Of a DNA stretch of 64,000 bases, positions 60,366-64,000 are shown piece by piece. Source of the DNA: Methylobacterium aquaticum (GTDB lineage Bacteria > Pseudomonadota > Alphaproteobacteria > Rhizobiales > Beijerinckiaceae); the NCBI RefSeq assembly GCF_016804325.1, contig NZ_CP043627.1:1811001-1875000 (forward strand), read 5' to 3'. The notes beneath the pieces were generated by a model. The model was given only the letters and a program-made list of their open reading frames with translations. It was not told the DNA's origin and made no database searches. Both the position numbers and the translations under genes were made by a program. Every line of letters begins with the position of its first letter. Positions within the stretch are counted from its first letter, which is position 1.

Positions 60366-62282
60366 ATGATCGACGATCCCGTGACGGCGCGCCGCCTGCG
60401 CGACGCGATGCCGGTGTTCACGGCGCTGGCGACCTGCCTGCTGGTGCTGGCGATCGGCGCGATCCTGTCCCTCGGGCGGGACGTCTTGATGCCGATCACC
60501 CTGGCGGTGCTCCTCAGCTTCGTGCTGGCGCCTGCGGTGCGGGGCCTGCAGCGCCGGCGCCTGCCGCGGTCGCTCGCCGTGCTCGTCGTCGTGCTGGCGA
60601 CCTTCGCGGGAATCGGGGGCCTGGGGCTCCTGATCGCCAACGAGGCGTCGCAGCTCGCCTCGGACCTGCCGCGCTACACCGTGACGATGCGCGAGAAGAT
60701 CGGCGCCCTGCGCTCTCAGGCCGGCGGCGGCGCCACCCTGGAGCGCCTGTTCCAGTCGGTGCAGGACCTGAGCCAGGAATTGCAGCCGCCCGAGCCCGCC
60801 AAGGCCAGGGGCCCGGCGGATCCCGAGAAGCCGATGCTGGTCGAGGTGCGCGAGCCGAAGGCCGGGCTCCTCTCCACCCTCGGCAGCGTGGTCGCGCCGG
60901 TGCTGCACCCGCTCGCCACGGTCGGCCTGATCCTGCTCTTCACCCTGTTCTTCCTCGCCCAGCGCGAGGACCTGCGCAACCGCGCCATCCGGCTCGCCGG
61001 CTCGGGCGACCTGCGCGCCACCACGGCGGCGATGGACGATGCGGTGGCCCGCCTCTCGCGCTTCTTCCTCGCCCAGGCCGGCCTCAATCTCGCCTTCGGG
61101 GTGGTGATCGCGATCGGCCTGTGGGTCATCGGCGTGCCGAGCCCGATCCTCTGGGGCGTGCTCGCGGCGATCCTGCGCTTCGTCCCCTATATCGGGGCGG
61201 TGATCGGCATGGCCTTTCCGCTCCTGCTGGCGGCGGCGGTCGATCCGGGCTGGTCGATGCTGATCGCCACGGTGGTGCTGTTCGCGGTGGTCGAGCCGAT
61301 CGCCGGCCACGTCGTCGAGCCGCTGCTCTACGGCCACTCGACCGGGCTCTCGCCGGTCGCGGTGATCTTGGCCGCGACGGTCTGGACCTTCCTGTGGGGG
61401 CCGGTCGGCCTCGTGCTCGCGACCCCGATCACCGTCTGCCTGGTGGTGCTGGGCCGCCACGTCGAGCGCCTGGCCTTCCTCGACGTGATGCTGGGCGACC
61501 GGCCGGCGCTGGCACCCTCCGAGATCTTCTACCAGCGCATGCTGGCGGGCGACCCCCTGGAGGCGATCGACAAGGCGCGCCAGGTGCTGAAGGAGCGCGC
61601 GCTCGCCACCTACTACGACGAGATCGCGCTCGGCGGCCTGCGGCTCGCCCAGAACGACCGGGCGAGCGGGGCGCTCGCTGCCGACCGCCAGCAGGCGGTG
61701 GGGCAGGCGATCGAGAGCGTGGTGACGACGCTCGGCACCCTGCCGGTCCGAAAAGGGGCGGCCGCCGTGCGCAGCGCCGAGACCGAGGCGGCAGTGGCGG
61801 CTCTGGGGCCGGACCGGGCCGCGACCGCGATCGTGCGCCGCCCGGAAGACCTGGCGCCGGCCTGGCGCGGCCCCGCCCCGGTCCTGGTGGTGGCGGCCCG
61901 CGGGCCGTTCGATGCGGCGGCCGCCGGCATGCTGGCCCAGGTGCTCGGCCGCCACGGGTTGAACGCCCGCACCACCAGCCAGGATGCCCTGAACAAGGGC
62001 GAGCGGCCGGAGACCGAGGGCGTCGCCCTGGTCTGCCTGTCCTATATCGAGCCGATCAGCACCTCCCACATCCGGCTCGCCGCCCGCCTCGCCCGCCGGG
62101 CGATTCCCGGCGTGCGGGTGATGGTGGCGATCTGGCGCGAACGTGACACCGGCGGCCGCGACCGCCTGCGCCGGGCGACCTCCGCCGACATCCTGGTCAC
62201 CACGATCAGCGATGCCCTCGACGCCGCCCTGAAGCTCTCGGGCGCCGGCGAGACCCGGCAGGTGCCGCGCAAGGCGGCCTGA
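60366..62282 (+). CDS. AI-2E family (PerM/TqsA-like) permease with large C-terminal cytoplasmic domain
   Basis: 638 residues. The first 370 form the AI-2E/PerM transporter fold with about eight helices, including the family segments VILFVPYIGAVIGM-like AILRFVPYIGAVIGMAFPLL and VEPLLYGHSTGLSPVAVILA. The remaining 270 residues are soluble: VLVVAARGPFDAAAAGMLAQ resembles the start of a small Rossmann/B12-binding-like fold. Family members export various solutes or signals, and quorum-signal export is not implied. The extension occurs in related rhizobial proteins, from memory. Confidence 0.86.
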   Translation: MIDDPVTARRLRDAMPVFTALATCLLVLAIGAILSLGRDVLMPITLAVLLSFVLAPAVRGLQRRRLPRSLAVLVVVLATFAGIGGLGLLIANEASQLASDLPRYTVTMREKIGALRSQAGGGATLERLFQSVQDLSQELQPPEPAKARGPADPEKPMLVEVREPKAGLLSTLGSVVAPVLHPLATVGLILLFTLFFLAQREDLRNRAIRLAGSGDLRATTAAMDDAVARLSRFFLAQAGLNLAFGVVIAIGLWVIGVPSPILWGVLAAILRFVPYIGAVIGMAFPLLLAAAVDPGWSMLIATVVLFAVVEPIAGHVVEPLLYGHSTGLSPVAVILAATVWTFLWGPVGLVLATPITVCLVVLGRHVERLAFLDVMLGDRPALAPSEIFYQRMLAGDPLEAIDKARQVLKERALATYYDEIALGGLRLAQNDRASGALAADRQQAVGQAIESVVTTLGTLPVRKGAAAVRSAETEAAVAALGPDRAATAIVRRPEDLAPAWRGPAPVLVVAARGPFDAAAAGMLAQVLGRHGLNARTTSQDALNKGERPETEGVALVCLSYIEPISTSHIRLAARLARRAIPGVRVMVAIWRERDTGGRDRLRRATSADILVTTISDALDAALKLSGAGETRQVPRKAA

Positions 62283-62724
62283 CCGGTCCGACGAGCCGCC
62301 CTTTTACCGTGAGGTCCGCCGGACCTCTCCGGACGGCATGTCGGGACGCGAAGCAGAGAGTCCGGTTCGGCCGCGCGTGTAAGAGCTCATCCCGGCGGAT
62401 ATGTCCCGATCCTGGGTTGTCGGCTTGGCCCGGGAAGTCCATCCGGGCGGCCGCGGCGATCGGGCCAAGTCGTCGTGACCGCTTCCGGGACCGGTTCGAC
62501 CCTCGATTGCCGGTGAGCGTGGTTGCAACGCTGCGTCGGCCGGCTGGCCCGGGTCGGGCTGTCCAAGTCCAAGTCAGCCTGTCAAAGTCCAGGTCAGTCT
62601 GTCAAAGTCACGGAGCGACGCACGGTCGCGGCTGCCCCTGGCGGCATCGGCCGTTGTGCAGGAACGCTGGATGTAGGATCCCATGGGCTGGGCGGGCTTC
62701 GACCGGCCGGTCACCGGAGCGACG
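62283..62724. other. leader region of the LOV kinase gene
   Basis: 440 bp with no gene. Apart from the tandem repeat at 62561-62610 nothing definite was seen. Confidence 0.5.
62571..62610 (+). repeat. 20-bp tandem repeat upstream of the LOV kinase
   Basis: AAGTCAGCCTGTCAAAGTCC and AGGTCAGTCTGTCAAAGTCA are adjacent 20-bp units differing at three positions, preceded by a partial unit (GTCCAAGTCC, 62561-62570). Twenty base pairs is close to two helical turns, so a regulator could bind repeats on one face. It lies about 115 bp upstream of the kinase ATG. Confidence 0.65.

Positions 62725-64000
<1,276 letters not shown>

Overview
The window is high-GC DNA with alphaproteobacterial gene content, and the mix of genes fits Methylobacterium or a close relative in the Hyphomicrobiales. 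Three things point there: an imuA-imuB-dnaE2 mutagenesis cassette under a GTTC-N7-GTTC LexA box, a rhizobial-type glp glycerol ABC operon, and a LOV-domain hybrid histidine kinase. The genus is an inference from gene content. No rRNA or tRNA gene was recognised. A partition module (repA-repB), a plasmid-type replication initiator and an iteron-bearing origin at 7.2-12.6 kb show that this is the replication region of a plasmid, megaplasmid or chromid.

Layout. 1-6.8 kb: 3' part of ssuD, then the SOS cassette dnaE2 (frameshifted), imuB and imuA on the minus strand. 6.8-8.84 kb: non-coding origin-like region with two oppositely oriented blocks of 17-bp iterons, tandem 13-bp palindromes and AT-rich stretches. 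8.84-12.43 kb: RPA-family initiator, repB (ParB) and repA (ParA) on the minus strand, with a 16-bp parS-like palindrome upstream. 12.7-16.7 kb: a flavin-reductase-fold protein, a chemoreceptor and a C45-type Ntn hydrolase. 16.9-23.9 kb: a minus-strand surface-glycan set (ABC exporter, DUF2142 membrane protein, TVP38/VTT protein, three GT2 glycosyltransferases, one frameshifted). 24-25.5 kb: DUF1612-like protein and an orphan ParD-type antitoxin. 25.6-36.5 kb: glpR, glpD, glpSTPQUV and glpK for glycerol uptake and catabolism, interrupted by a Phd/PIN toxin-antitoxin pair. 36.7-44.2 kb: a beta-hydroxyacid dehydrogenase, an amino-acid-binding protein, an MCP-PilZ protein, and a marR-FUSC-DUF1656-HlyD efflux operon (FUSC frameshifted twice). 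44.3-50.9 kb: small unknowns, a PfkB-type (2-keto-3-deoxygluconate-like) sugar kinase, KDPG aldolase, L,D-transpeptidase, TPR protein and MFS transporter. 51-54.7 kb: DUF971, moaA, and the divergent cobalamin genes cobD and cobC. 54.9-64 kb: capsule-export type protein, CBS protein, glgX, a single-domain response regulator, an AI-2E family permease and the start of a LOV-HK-REC sensor.

The strongest unusual signals are the hybrid replicon, its iteron and palindrome architecture, an asymmetric pair of glycerol-importer ATPases, and an MCP-PilZ chimera with a C-terminal sensor-like module. Two families of dispersed palindromic elements lie in intergenic gaps. Four single-base frameshifts, three of them in or next to G/C homopolymers, may be either sequencing error or real decay.
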